From contig CM043793.1 of the NCBI GenBank assembly GCA_023974075.1, positions 8,240,788 through 8,304,787 on the forward strand: a stretch of 64,000 nt of DNA. Direction: 5' to 3'. Made by a program: the position numbers and the translations under genes. The stretch's first letter is position 1, and the number at the start of each line of letters is the position of its first letter. Source of the stretch: Chaenocephalus aceratus. Taxonomy: Eukaryota > Chordata > Actinopteri > Perciformes > Channichthyidae. Below the pieces are notes generated by a model. It worked only from the letters and a program-made list of their open reading frames with translations. It searched no databases and was not told the DNA's origin. Of the stretch, positions 21,207 to 34,079 are shown piece after piece.

Positions 21207-23945
21207 ATGTTAATATGTTTGAATATGTAAAACTCGCTGACAGGTAAAGATACGTATTCATAATATATCTCTGAATGTAAATACTAGTAGCTTTGTATTT
21301 AAAGCACTCAGCAATGCTATCTATGAATATTAAGATTTAAATTAATTTTACAAACTCTATTACACTATTGGTATGATGGTATATATTCCCTATTTAAACG
21401 TGATAACATATAGTATACAAAGTATTGATTTTCCCTGAGATAAATGTGACATAAGGTTTTCATTATTTATTTTCCCAAAAATAATCTCTTAAATTGAAGC
21501 TTTGTCACCAGTCGTAAAGTCCACTTCTGTCACACGTCTGTTGGGTTTAAATCAAGGGTTACCAACCCGAGGGCACGGGCCCCCTCAAAAGCACACGGGA
21601 CAAATATTAGAGGTCGCAAAATGATTAATGGAAGAGGAAAACAAATATTTCTACTACATAACGTTGTTAGTAACAGACCTTTCTTGGTTTTAAAGGCTCT
21701 CAGACAGAATCATAACTATAACAACCAACACCCAGGGCCGCCCCTGGCTAATTTGTGGCCCCAGGCAAAGTTATGTGATGAGGCCCTCTGTGTCGCGAGC
21801 GTCAACGAGGGGGGGGGGGTGAGGCCCCACGCCGTCTGTGTGATCTGTGTGTAAGGAGGGGTGGGCCTGCCAACACCTACAGTATTGTTCAACTGAATGA
21901 GCAGGAGCAGGAGAATTTGTTAATCAAGAGCATTATTAAACTTTGATAACTTTTTGCTATGTAAAGATGGAGAGTTATATCTATCTGAGCAATCTTTTAC
22001 TTTACGCTGGTTAGCTTTTTGCTTAATTTGTTAGCATTAAAGAACTACATCTCCCATGGTGCTTGAGGGCAGATATTGTTGCAGTTGAATGGTGAGAAAA
22101 TAGTGTGCAGTGATGATGTATTTTTGTAGGCCGACCCGTTAGCATCGCTCGGGCCCCCTCGACAAAAACCAATGGGATTTTTACATTGGATTTCGGTATA
22201 TCGAGGAAAAAAAAGTTCTGTGGCGAACATAAATGTATGATTCTTATCACGCGTTGTTTGGCAGGATAATCTACACATATGTAGACACACACACATATAC
22301 CACCTAATGATTTTTTTGAACGGTAAATGCAATCGCTAGAAGTCAAAAGCTAACACTTTAACAAACAACATCACAGTCGAACCGAACCTGAACATCTCTT
22401 TAGCTTGTGTTAACCACAGACCTCATTTCAGGCATCTACTGAAAAAGCAGCTTTAAAAAAAAAACATTGACTTCAAGATGAGAGAACTGTAAATGGTAAA
22501 AGGCTGGTTCATTTCAGGGTAGTCTTCGAGAACTGGTTCCGACACAACTCTATAGCATTGCTACCCTAGTTGACTATAGCTCAGATGTCAACAAGTGTTG
22601 CTAAGAGTTACCTGATGCTAAGTGCATACAAAACCTGACATTTTGCTAAATAGTTTAGAAGATACACTTCCCGTTTGGGAATATGAGACCCTTCTTTAAG
22701 AGAATGTTTCAAAATGACTCTAAAGCAGGCTCCAACAGTGCTAACCATTGGCACCTCACTGTCCACCAAACCTCTTAACACTGAGGAATATATTTGATTT
22801 AAGAGTCTGATGTCTAATATTTAGTTTTTGCATTATTCCTCACTGCAGCCTGACTGAAAGCACAAGTGTTAAAGCAATACTTCACTCAGGAACCTTCAAA
22901 CTAAATCTGATCATGTGAAACAAACAAACAACAGAGAGTACGGCAAACTCCTCGGTACTGTAGACGAGACGATGCTCAAACGGAATGTAAATGGTACAAA
23001 CACCTGATTTAATAATATTGTACTGAATGTCTCTGGGGGAATGTAAAACCACACTTTTCTTATGCTGCAGAACATTTTACAAGAATCAAAGTCATAAGAG
23101 GAGAGTTTTGTTTCCTTTTCTTTAAATAATTATTCCGTTGGATTCATAGGACCAAATGTTTAAAACATGCTTGACATTTTTATTCTCGGAAAATTGGCCA
23201 AACCAGATAATCAAATGTTATGTCACAATTATAAATGTTTTTAGGGAGAATAACCAAATCCAGTGAATCCAGTGCAGATTCCCGATGAATTGACGCATCC
23301 TTTGTAAAAATGTTGGTTCTTGTCTCACACTAGTTTTGTCGTGTCTGAACTTCCTTACTCGGCACAGCTCCACCAGTCTTCTCTGGGATTGTGTGCGATA
23401 TCAAAGAGGCTTTTCTGATTTGTAACAGTCGTGCGAAACCTGGAAATTAAAAAGAATGTGTAACAAGAAAAGACGAGGCATGAAAGAATTTGGAGTTTGG
23501 TGTGTGTTCCTGACCCCTTCCACTTCATCAGTTTGTTTTTCTTTCAGTCACACTTGGCTGCCGTGGAGCTAATTACATCTGAGGGAAGAGAGAGTGAAAG
23601 AAGAGAATCAAATAAAGTCCCAAAACAAGACATTTAAACCAGCTGCTTGAATGAAAAGCTGAAGAACTTAATGAGTAAAACTGTTTGTAACTCCACAGGA
23701 AGCTTATTTGGTCTCCAGTATCCCACTGATGTCAGCCAATTCTCACCTCAGTGCTACAGTACACCACATGGACAAGAACACACACTGTCACTGGTTTAAA
23801 AAGACTTATTGTCCTGGTAACATCCAGTTGTTGCCAGAGGCATAGCACAGCAGAGGCAGATTATAACCGCCATCAGTCAAAGTGTTAATGTTTTTACGTG
23901 TCGGTATGTGACTGGAATATCTATTTAGATCTATTAAATAACTCA
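21207..23945. other. Unannotated intergenic sequence
   Basis: No coding or structural feature was recognised apart from the dispersed repeat at about 22030-22450, which shares GGGATTTTTACATTGGATTT and CTCCCATGG phrases with the copies near 6600 and 19400. A poly-G run lies near 21811. Confidence 0.4.
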
Positions 23946-23947
23946 CT

Positions 23948-24170
23948 AAGGGGCCTAATTATGCTGATGTTCAGGTGCGTATCAGTATGTAGTGTCTCTA
24001 CTGTGACTTGTCTCCATGCTTTAATGTTCAAAAAGCTCTTTATTTTTCTCATACTGCTGCACCTCTTTTCACCCTCTGTCTGACACCAGAGCCCAGTCTG
24101 CTCTGATTGGTTAGCTGACCGGCACTGTTGTGATTGGTCAACCGGTTAGAGATGTCCTGCCCCCTAACCC
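23948..24170 (+). mobile_element. TTAA-ended MITE copy
   Basis: Starts AGGGGCCTAATTATGCTGAT and contains GCTTTAATGTTCAAAAAGCT and CCAGTCTGCTCTGATTGGTT. The same phrases, in one or both orientations, occur at 4400-4580, 26882-27128 and 37950-38140. No protein is encoded. Confidence 0.65.
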
Positions 24171-24487
24171 TGTTATTTCTACCACTGTGCCGTGACAAAC
24201 CAGTGTGCCGTGAGAGATCGTCAGGTGTGCCGTGAGAAATTGTAAAATGTCACTTAAAGGAATGGTCCACTCATTAGATAATTATTCAAAACTTCAGTAT
24301 TTAGTGAAACGTTATGTTTAAACCATACCCTGAAGAAATCAGCGATATTCCCCGGTAAATAATGATTTTATAGCTCTTTTATCAAGACCTGTATATTCCG
24401 TCTGGCCGCCGCCATGTTTGCCATTTTCAGTAGTCACGTGATGGTCGTGACGTCATCCATGCGTTCACTTTGTCAACACACGGAAAC

Positions 24488-24746
24488 ATGGTGGAGTATT
24501 TCAGTTCGGACTCGTCAGCAGAGGAACAAGTTTTGACCAATGTGAAGAGATTGGATGGGGGAATTCATCCATACATATCAGTATGACAATACGACACCCT
24601 CTGTCCTAGACCCTCACATCGTACAAGGAAAAACTTCCGAAGAAAACCCACAGTTTAAAGGGAACATGGGAGAAACCTCAGGGAGAGCAACAGAGGAGGG
24701 ATCCCTCTCCCAGGACGGACAGACGTGCAATAGATGCCGTGTGTAA
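24488..24746 (+). pseudogene. Short acidic coding remnant opposite the THAP gene
   Basis: ATG at 24488 opens MVEYFSSDSSAEEQVLTNVK and then GGIHPY. A frame change near 24585 leads into YQYDNTTPSVLDPH and ENPQFKGNMGETSGRA, then to a stop at 24744. It looks like the N-terminal part of a small acidic protein encoded divergently from the THAP gene. I do not recognise a defined domain. Confidence 0.4.
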
Positions 24747-25034
24747 ATTGAAAAGATAATACATTTGCAACATAGGTAGTCCAAATGTTTGGAAATGCAT
24801 GTGTGTATAATAGGAAGATGATATAAGATACTATATGTATGCATGTAGTACCACCCTTGCTAGCGATTCCCTCTCTAGTTTAGCAGACTCAGCTTCGTTG
24901 TCCCTGGCCATAGAATCACGATTTTATGGGGCCGGAAAAAACTGGGGTAAAATACACACTAGCCAGTATTACGCTATATGGAAAGGCCACCAAAAACTGT
25001 CCTGGCCTGGACGCTAAAGGACGTTAAAACGGGG

Positions 25035-25439
25035 CTAGCCGCTGCAATGGAAATGCGCTATAACATACCTTATTCGAGCACTACTTATGCTCCTCCGTCG
25101 CTTCACACTTGCAGAGGGCGATTTCTCTACTGGCCGAACTGGTGTCCTGGTCGGTGATGACACCAGAAAGACCGATGGTACTGCATCTCCATTGAGTAAT
25201 GGTTGTTCTTTAAATCCCATGTTATGTTTTATCATACTCTCAGAGTAGTCGTCCGGAAATGTGAAATGTTCGCTGCATACATGAGCCTGTAAATCTCTCG
25301 GTTCGGGCCGGCCACATTTCGCTAGCCACTGCCTCCGAATGTACTTCTTATGCTTACCTTTTGGCAACAGATGGAACCGAGCATTCCGTGGATTGTTCCT
25401 ATCCGAATTATGGCAATATTTCGCGATACAGTGAGGCAT
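25035..25439 (-). CDS. THAP-type zinc-finger protein fragment
   Basis: An open frame of 134 residues starting MPHCIAKYCHNSDRNN. The THAP C2CH pattern is visible: Cys4, Cys9, a central Trp (QWLAKCGRP), then HVCSEHF, giving the second Cys and His, and a following FPDDY. The domain occupies about residues 1-75; the rest is Ser/Arg-rich and matches nothing I recognise. THAP domains bind short DNA sites in the major groove. The frame is intact but short, ending before any transposase or coiled coil, so this could be the first exon of a transposon gene or a relic. Confidence 0.75.
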   Translation of the reverse strand: MPHCIAKYCHNSDRNNPRNARFHLLPKGKHKKYIRRQWLAKCGRPEPRDLQAHVCSEHFTFPDDYSESMIKHNMGFKEQPLLNGDAVPSVFLVSSPTRTPVRPVEKSPSASVKRRRSISSARIRYVIAHFHCSG

Positions 25440-25670
25440 ATTTGAATAGAGAAACTACAGTAAATAACATGGAGATCAACGTGTCTTCGAAAACCAAACG
25501 CATGGATTACGTCACGTCCGGGAAATGGCGGCGCCCACAGTGTTGATGTTATTTCGGTATATAATCAGTTTAAAATCACTGATAATGTCATCGGATTAAA
25601 AAAAAAAACCGAGAGACTGGCAGAGACTGGTCTGTTTTATCGGATGATAATTTTTAAAAAATGAGTGTCA

Positions 25671-26881
25671 TGAGCATACCAAAATATTATTTAGTTGCTG
25701 CAAATAAAATCCAAATAAGTATTCACTTCAAAACGAGAATACGGACTATTTTGTTTGCCTGCATTGACAAATTGAGAAACGGGTAATTTTATTGAGAAAA
25801 AACATGGAGAGAGATCTCAAAGCTAGCTACTTCGGCGCTGAACTCCTAGCTAGCTTCTTTAGACGGAGCCTGTCAAACTGTCAATGACTGTTTCTGGGGA
25901 GTGGTAACCTGTCATTATTTAACAAGCCCACCTTACTTTCATTACCATTTTTTATTTTCTTTAATTGAGTTCAAATATTGAGTTGAGGAACTAGCAATAT
26001 TAGTTTTTAGCCAGATCATCCATTAGCCTTAGTAGGCCTTTGATGAGTCTTATCCTCCATAAGTGTATGGTGTTGAATTTCAGACTGACACAAATCAGCG
26101 CTTTCCCAGATTTGTGAACAGAATGTAATAAATGCTGCTCAGACCTCAGCAAGCCTGCAGACTTGAACCATCATGATCCTGCAGCCAACATAAAAACTCT
26201 GGCAGGGAATATTGTTTGTTCCAACTACTTTTATTTCCAGCAATGAAATCATGGATGTTTAGTGTTCGGTGAGGCCGAAGCCTGATTGCAGATGGCGTGG
26301 ATGTCGGTATCAGATGGAGGTTTAGGTCCTGCTGGTATTTTCAGCGGTGAGAAAGAAGCCAGAAGGTGTTGGATTACGCAACGTGGGTACATGCAGCCCT
26401 CACTGATGGCAGGCTGTCATCTTACTTTGGCGCTCAGGACCATGATGCAGTGCAGCGCAAACACATTTTGTTCACCCTCGAAACACCTCTGACATCAGTT
26501 CGAATGATAAAGGACGATCACACTGTATATATGTATATTTGTCATGATGCGACTTCTTGTTACAGTATATATGACAAATCATTATTAGTAGCATTAGTTA
26601 CTGTGTCATGGTAAGTATCATATCACCTCATTATTGCCAATACACAGCAGTACCCAGTAGAAGTGACCAATCACGTGTGAGAAGGCTTTGCAGCAGTCCT
26701 TGTGGAGAGTGAATGAAGTGGAGGGCATTGTTAGGAATCCAATTTAAGAGCTTGTTTGCTATAGTCTGACAACCATTTAGTTCTTTATTCACTAACATGT
26801 CAACTCAAACACTGTTCAGTTCATGGACATAGTGACATCACAATGTAACACTTTTGTTCTATACTAGCGCTCCAACACATT
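25671..26881. other. Unannotated sequence with a possible coding fossil
   Basis: Mostly AT-rich. At 26366-26490 the + strand reads MLDYATWVHAALTDGRLSSY and then AQDHDAVQRKHILFTL. It looks protein-like but I cannot assign it to a family. It has no convincing start or splice context. Confidence 0.3.
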
Positions 26882-27128
26882 GTACGTGATAGGTTAAGAG
26901 GCGGGACATTTCTAAGTGGTTGACCAATCACATAGCCGGCCAGCTAACCAATCAGAGCAGACTGGGCTCTGGTTTCAGACAGAGGGTGAAAAGAGGTGCT
27001 GCAGCACAGGCAGTATGAGAAGAATAAAGAACGTTTTGAACATTAAAGCCTGGAGACGTGTCACAGAAGAGACACAAAATACTGTACTAATATGAACCTG
27101 AAAATCAGAATAGTAGGGCCGCTTTAAG
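26882..27128 (-). mobile_element. TTAA-ended MITE copy
   Basis: Ends AGTAGGGCCGCTTTAAGG and carries GACCAATCACATAGCCGGCC, CAATCAGAGCAGACTGGGCT and TCAGACAGAGGGTGAAAAGA. It belongs to the same family as 4329-4580 and 23948-24170. Confidence 0.65.
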
Positions 27129-30100
27129 GACCTGAACATATCAGGACTCACTGGTCCTTCTTACCATCTGAGCTTCAACACATCCACAGACAAAGGCTCT
27201 GAACATGTTTGAATGTTAGACCACAGCCTCCTCTGCTGGCGGAGTGTCCTTTGCTCGCTCAGTGCACAACCTCACTAATGGGCTTAGAGTTGCAGATATC
27301 CAGCTCATGATGTCAGTATTGTGTAACAGCATCGGTGCTTTGGCACAGTTCAACCTTACAGACACTATAACATGAGTTCAGGCACCCTTACGCAGCTTCA
27401 ACACCCTTGTATGAACTCTGTTCTCCTTAAAGGCTGAAAATGTGGTAAACAGGGAACTACTTTAACGCCATAGACTGAAGCATTAGCTGCAACCTTACAA
27501 CGGTCCGACATGTTTTGAGAAACTATAACTGTTTTTTGTACACTGTGAAGAAAGAAAGAAATAATCCTGAGGCAGTAACACATTAGAAAATGGAAAAGTA
27601 AAGAAAACAAAATGTGGATTGCATGAAGAAATACTGATGGAGTGGAGGGGGAAGAGGAAAGAAAAAATAACAGTAGATAGACGGTTTGGAAGACACATAA
27701 TCCCATCACATGTCAAATGAAACCACTAGATGCCAGCAAACCTCTCTGACAGAAAAGTAAGCAAGCGTTTAACGAATGGCAAATCAAAGAATTTGATAGA
27801 TCAACATGAGGTATAGCTCTGAGGTTATTGCATCCAAAAAGGTTAAACCTCAAGTTTCTCCTATCTTCAAATCTCATGTTACACTTAATAACAGAGTGTG
27901 GTGGATCATATCCAAGGCTCCAATTCTGACAGCTGTATTTAAGATTTAACATCTATCTAGACAGGTTTATAGACATCATTGAACTGAGCAATAAGAAGTA
28001 TAGTCCTTGGAGCTGCAGCAACCAGGTTAGTTGTTGGAAATTGCAATACATACAAATGATAAGCATGGATAGTTTGTGATTTCAATGGCTACTGTTGAGA
28101 TTACACAATGTTAGTGCGTGTCAAAAGAAACACTTAAAGGAAATGGAAAAAAAAAGGTTATAATGGGTTTTGCCATGGACTGGATGTTGCCACCATGTTG
28201 TCACTTTTTGTTTTATTGACTGTGGTTTTGAAGCCTCCAGTTTGACATTTTGGTTGTCGCCATTTTTGTTTTTGGATATCACCAAAAACTTTGAAGGTTC
28301 ATTTTCTCAGAGACTTCTTTACAATCAGACTTATTTGTACAACCCGGGGTTTACAACCTTGCTGGCTATTAGAAAGCATGCAAGTTTAAGGCACCTCAAC
28401 AACGTTGTACTTTAAAAAAATGATAAGCAGACATATCAAAAACAGAGATATTTATACTGAGAAATAAGACAGGGATCCATAGTGACATTTTTATGTAGAT
28501 TTCTTTTAAAGATCAACTGAATGCATCGGTTTTCCAGATAGAATCCCTTAAACTGTATCTCTCTTTCTTAAAGAGCCAAATACCAATACACAGCTGAGGG
28601 AAACGTCTCACTTGCTGCAGTGATGTAGATGTACCTCTCAGTGTTACAGTACTGTGCCATCACTGTTGGGTGTATAAGGACAGATCTGTTCAGCAGGAGG
28701 TGTACAAGACATTTAACAGTCAAAGTATGATTTCACCTAAAGCATATAGCTGCATAATTATTAAGAAACATCTTCGTTAAGAGATTTTTGGGGGAATTAA
28801 ATCAGATCGACTTGATTAATTTTGTATTTTGTGCAGATTCTCTCCAGATAACGTATTTGGCACATCGCACTGGCTATTCGTTTTATAACTTTTTCCTTCA
28901 AGATTATCTAACTATGTCCTTAAAATGTTGCAGCCGCGACTGTAGACATGTAAAATGAAATCTCAGTCCCATGTGAGGGTGGGATCAGAATGTGAGAGCT
29001 GCAGCCTCACTGTTTCTGCAACTGCAGATCATGAGACAGCCGATAACAGAGCTGCTGTCTCAGAACAACACTGGGCTGCATTGTAGTGACACAGCCACAG
29101 GCTAACTCATCCAGACAGGCCCAAAAACAGGGGGAAAACAGGCAGTCATGGACGATATGAGGGGGGGATCCTGTTATTTTGTTTATGTTGACTTAAAAAC
29201 AATATTGAAACAATTCAGAATTAATAGAAAACTATGAAAAAAAATGTTCAACTTTTAATCAAATGTAGTAGAGAAAAAACAGTCCCTCTGGAGAGAACTT
29301 TGGGATATTAGCCTTTGCAGACCATTTACATTCACACACCCTAACACACGATAGGAAAGGGAAAATCCAAAAATACAGCCTCTTTATAAAAAAGAATACA
29401 AATACTGTTTTAATAGTTTGGGTCTTTCATGGAGAATAAATACAGTCAATGAAAGAGACAAAATTAAACCCATAAAAGATTAATTTCACACGACCCAGAA
29501 GGGAAGCCTCCATTTCCTCTTCAGAAGCTGGCTGCGGACTGACATATTAATGTATACCACACCAAAGTTATCCTCAAGTTGACAAAAATGTTACAGTCTG
29601 AAAAAAAAGATACATTAATTATAGCTAGAGGGAAAAGTAGGTTGATTCATTCTTCATTAATTTATTCTTACAATTGAGTTATGTGTATGGTGCGTATAAA
29701 TACAAGAAACATATATCTTATACATGGCTTGTAACTTTGCAGAGCTGCTGCTTCGTTCGTTCAATTCACCACTAGAAGTTACCGATTCAAGGGAACTCAA
29801 CTTGCAAAATACGACTGAACAACTTACATTTGAAGGCAACATACAGTATTAGTTCTATAAAGATTTCACCAATCGGCAACCTCCGTGAAAACCTGCAGTC
29901 TCTTTAATGGCCAGCAGGGGTAGACTCAAATGGTTTTAAAAAGGATTACGTTAGAAGTCTATGAGTAAAGAACCATACCCCTCACTTTGTTATGATCACA
30001 GTAAACGTTTTTCTATAAGTTTACGGTCTCAGTAGCTAGTTTCAACTTCTCACAGCAGGATTTTCATATTAAAAATGATATTCCCGTTTAGAATAATTTG

Positions 30101-30836
30101 AAGATTAGTTAGGGTAGATTCAGGGCGTGACTACCTTGTGATTGAGAGGTCTTTACCTCAGAATTCTCTTTTGTATAACTTTACATCTTTTACAGTCTTT
30201 TTAAATCATTAAAGCCAACATTAACATGTTGGTTACTTTTAAATGGATGGTCACCGCTGGTTCCAAATAAAAAAATAGCAATGACATGTATATTAGATTG
30301 GATTGAGATATTTAGAGATACCTTATAAACTGGTTTACCAGTAAACTTCAACATCTAGTGTGGAAGGGCTAATAGTCTAAAAGATAAATGTTTATGCACT
30401 TTGTCATTTATGAGATTGATCAAATACCTCCTGCTGTTCACTTGTTAAGGAATTTTGCCCCATCAATGCTAGTCTGATGTGGCGTCAGTAAATAACTTGC
30501 TTGAGGCCCAAAGGAAATGAGAGACGTTAAAGAGAAGGAAGATAATCTGATAAAACCTAAATTAATTATTTTAGCCTCAAAGTTCAAAATAGACAAACTA
30601 GATCATAGAGATCTGGGTGACCTAGTTTGTTGTGCAGCTGACCTAAGTAAAGAAAGGATTGGTCACATCTTTGCATTTAATAATAAACACATTTTGTTAA
30701 CTAGCCTCAAACTCACCAACATTGGAGGTAAGTGTTGAGGTATATTTAGAGAGCAGCTATCATTTATCGTATAAAGATGCTGTTCTGTGAACACTCATAC
30801 TCCTCTGGTGCTACAACTAACAGGCCTTACAGCCCA
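27129..30836. other. Unannotated sequence
   Basis: I see no gene, terminal repeat or long microsatellite here. Short open frames on both strands lack recognisable motifs. Confidence 0.4.
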
Positions 30837-30841
30837 AATAA

Positions 30842-31165
30842 CCAACACGGTCTCACGGCATTTTGTGTTATAGTCACAAAATGAATCTATTGATTCGTGT
30901 TCACCAACACGATTTCCCATTTTCTTCGTGTCACACAGAACGATTTTAAAGGCAATGTAAATAATAACAAATTAGAAGGAAAAAGAGATTTAAAAAAATA
31001 CAGATTTCAGTATTCTGAGGTACAGACACGAAACACACTACCAATAGAAATACATTGCTTTTAAAATCGTTCTGTGAAACACGAAAAAAATGTGTTGGTG
31101 AACACAAATCAATAGATTAAATTAATTTAGTGACTATAAAACGAAATTCCATGAGACTGGGTTGG
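30842..31165. mobile_element. Foldback MITE with 5-bp target duplication
   Basis: 324 bases beginning CCAACACGGTCTCACGGCAT and ending CCATGAGACTGGGTTGG. The two halves are inverted copies over about 115 bases each, with shared phrases TATAGTCAC, TGTTCACCAACAC and ACAGAACGATTTTAAA. A 5-base direct repeat AATAA flanks it at 30837-30841 and 31166-31170. No protein is encoded. Confidence 0.85.
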
Positions 31166-31170
31166 AATAA

Positions 31171-32980
31171 CTGAGCTAACAGCTAACTAGCTTGGGGAAG
31201 CTAGCATTAGCAGCAGTTGGTGATTCGTGTTACTTTATCAACAAGTAAAGCTTTTGTCCAACTGTTACCTCAGTAAATCAAAGTCGCTGGTGTAAATCAA
31301 AGGGAAAAACATTTTAGCCTTAAAATTAAATCCAGTTTCACCAACATCAGCTTACTAATGTAAAGTGTTACGCACTTCTCAGGGGAGATGATGCAACCCA
31401 TCAAGTAAAATGCAGTTAAAATAATTACATAATGCTGCAGTTATCGAGTAAATGCACAGTGCAGTAGGCTACTTGAGAGAATGTTCTCAGAGGGGATGCA
31501 CAACAAGCACCAAGAAAGTTGGAAGAGCATTGAAGCAAATTATTCTGGTGGCCAAATGGGGGTACTACATCTTCCGTGCCAGTCAGGTGATGCCATTCAG
31601 CCCCAAAAAAACGTTTTCCAGTATTAGGGTCCTAGAAGTTGTAAATGGGCTAATATCAAATTCCTAAATTATCTCACCTCCTATTATTTTTACTGAGCAT
31701 AGACGGACGTGACGCTGCTGTGATGGATTGGAGGCGGGGCTTAGGGAAAACACAAGTGTGCATGCTCTATTGTCCCAGATACAGGCATTTTGTTCTTCTC
31801 AAATTAGGCAATTTTTGCATCATTGTGGCGACAGAGCAACAATTCATAGGAATAAACGGGGCTTGTCTCCAAGGACATATTTCTTTAAACATCCCTGATG
31901 CACTTCTTCCTGGGGGGTCATTAAAAGAGGGAAGTCCTGCAAATTGTACGGTGGAGACTTCCTCCATCAGATAGCCAAGCAGTGACTGGTATGGTTACTG
32001 CAGCAGGAAGCAGAGCTGCCTACCTGCCTCCCCACGCAAACCAAACAGTCCACACACACACACAGCCTTTTCTCTATATCGGTCCATAGATTACTCTCCT
32101 GCTTTTTTCAATGATTAATTAGTTGTCGATTCCATTATTGATGCTGTGTTTGTGTGCAGCAGAGAAGCCTCGCTGAATAATAGATTGAACCCCAACTCTG
32201 CTAATGCTTTCAGGAAGGTGGGGAAAGGTATAAGGGAGCAAGGAGGGTAGGAGACACTTTTTAGGGTGGTAGGAATAGAGGAATATCAAAAAACCATGGG
32301 AAGAAAGAAAACAGCTTAGAAAAACAATAAATGTGAGAGGAGCGGCTTTTGTTTCAATTGTTGCACATATTGTGGCAATTTAAATTAAATGTTTCATATA
32401 TATTTGGTTGATTTCTACATTTTCCCTCCTCAAAATCTGTTCTCTAAGGGCCGCAACTGCTTCATACCCCTACAGCCGTAGTCAAAACCGCATCACCCTC
32501 TGCTGCCTTACACTCACTGGAGGCAGCGAGTTACCAAGTGTGAGTGAAAGCTCTCTTTACTTGATTTGATGTGACATTAAATGGTGACCTCACAAGAAAT
32601 GGCAAAAAACATTACTTCTGAAACCAAAAGAGGATTACCAAACAGATAAGATACCAGCAGCTGATGTAATGAACGTGTACCACATTGTGCAGCAATCACA
32701 GTTATGCAGGTCAGCAGTCTGTGGTAGAAAGCTAGCTCCGGTCATTTTTCCTGACTCAGAGATTCCCCAAAACACGGACGTGTTTACGGACTATACATTA
32801 TTGGAATAAAATTCCATTCTAACCAAATATATTCCTTCACTTGCATAATTTGTTCAAACAATTACCCCATAGTTAAGCGTTGTTATCAATATTTTTAAAG
32901 CTAATAGTTTATTTTTTTATTAAGTTAGATACAGTGTAGCTATTATTTTTAAATCTAAACAACCGCTCATAATCGCAGTA
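31171..32980. other. Unannotated sequence
   Basis: AT-rich, no supported feature. The open frame at 31720-31974 shows no family motif and no splice context. Confidence 0.4.
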
Positions 32981-33613
32981 ACAACCCAGTCTCATAATAA
33001 AACGTGTAATAACTACGTTGGTCCACAACGTAGGACGTAGTATTTCTACAAAAACGCCACTGAAATTGTAAGATCCCTACGTTTTTTTTCACCATTCGTT
33101 CCAATGGCTGGCGTCTATGTCACGTGATCTTCACATTTCTCCCCTGCAGAAAAAAAAAAACATGGCCGAACTTCGTTTTATTCTCTGTGTAAAATGCCTA
33201 TTTTATAGTTACTTTGGCCATTAAAATGCGTTTTGATGTCATTTGATGCGAGAAATATGAGTTGTTATTTCAGATTATGTGTGCAATGGATGTACATGAT
33301 CTTTAGTTTGCTAGTTATTACGAAGATTACTTCAGGAAATTGTGTCGACGTTTTCATTGTTACCAAGGTGGTTGCTAGGGACGCTGCTATCGATATTATT
33401 TCTGTTATGTTGTGTAAACTGTTTAATGGTATTATCTTTATTGCTACCCCCTTCCCATCAATGTATAGTGTTGGTCCACAGCGCAAACGTATTAGTTTAA
33501 CAAAATCCGCATCTAAAAGTGTGGCATAGAGAGCCTACGTTATTTTCCCCCTGTGCAATTCCAGTCTCACATCTCACATCACATCGTCATAAACAAATAC
33601 TGGAAACAGACCG

Positions 33614-33770
33614 AAAACACTTTATTCCGAGTGTGCTTGCTTTTCTCTTTGAAAGTCATCACATAACGGCATTGTAATACACGGTTCGCATTAAATATTA
33701 CATATCTGCCGTAGTTCTCTATTTATAGAGCCCTGATGAGAAGACTTCTAGACAAACATGAGGAACTACC
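33614..33770 (+). repeat. Direct repeat, copy 1 of 2
   Basis: Shares CTTTATTCCGAGTGTGCTTG and TATAGAGCCCTGATGAGAAG with 36846-36978 in the same orientation. This copy lies just inside the left arm of the foldback element; the other lies outside its right arm. Confidence 0.8.
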
Positions 33771-34079
33771 AACCCAACACTGAAAACGTGACGTGGATCA
33801 TAAATATATCAACAATTAACAACATCTTACATTTCTTTTCACACAATACGTCTCCTTGCAGTATCAACACTAATTCGGCTGACTTTACATTTGATCCAAT
33901 TGGTAGATAGGCTGTATTTACACCATAAACGTGCACAGCTGATATAAAGGGACACCTAGTGGTTAAAGCATGTTATTGAATTTCATTATTTTTATTATTA
34001 GATATTAATAGGATCCCTATAAAGTATATTCATTACTCGTTATTCTCTACTAATAGTTAATTAAAGACTGTATATAATG

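Larger units (their letters stand above)
24262..25670. mobile_element. P-element-like (THAP) transposon remnant
   Basis: A THAP-domain gene on the minus strand (25035-25439) faces a short coding remnant on the + strand (24488-24746). Both are enclosed by inverted subterminal sequence. CGTGACGTCATCCATGCGTT at 24446-24465 is matched in reverse complement at 25497-25516 with one mismatch, and CCGCCGCCATGTT-like sequence is inverted beside it. THAP DNA-binding domains are found in P-element transposases and in host proteins derived from them. The transposase catalytic part is missing. Outer borders are approximate; weak tips with CACTCATT are at 24269 and 25661. Confidence 0.6.

Noticed and set aside
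26286..26614. Possible exon with LDYATWVHAALTDGRLSS
   Set aside because: Protein-like but without a recognisable family, start or splice sites; left as a note rather than a gene.
33233..33529. 98-residue frame, also present in the inverted arm at 35684-35989
   Set aside because: Both are the same inverted-arm sequence; codons and frames differ between arms and no protein motif is seen.
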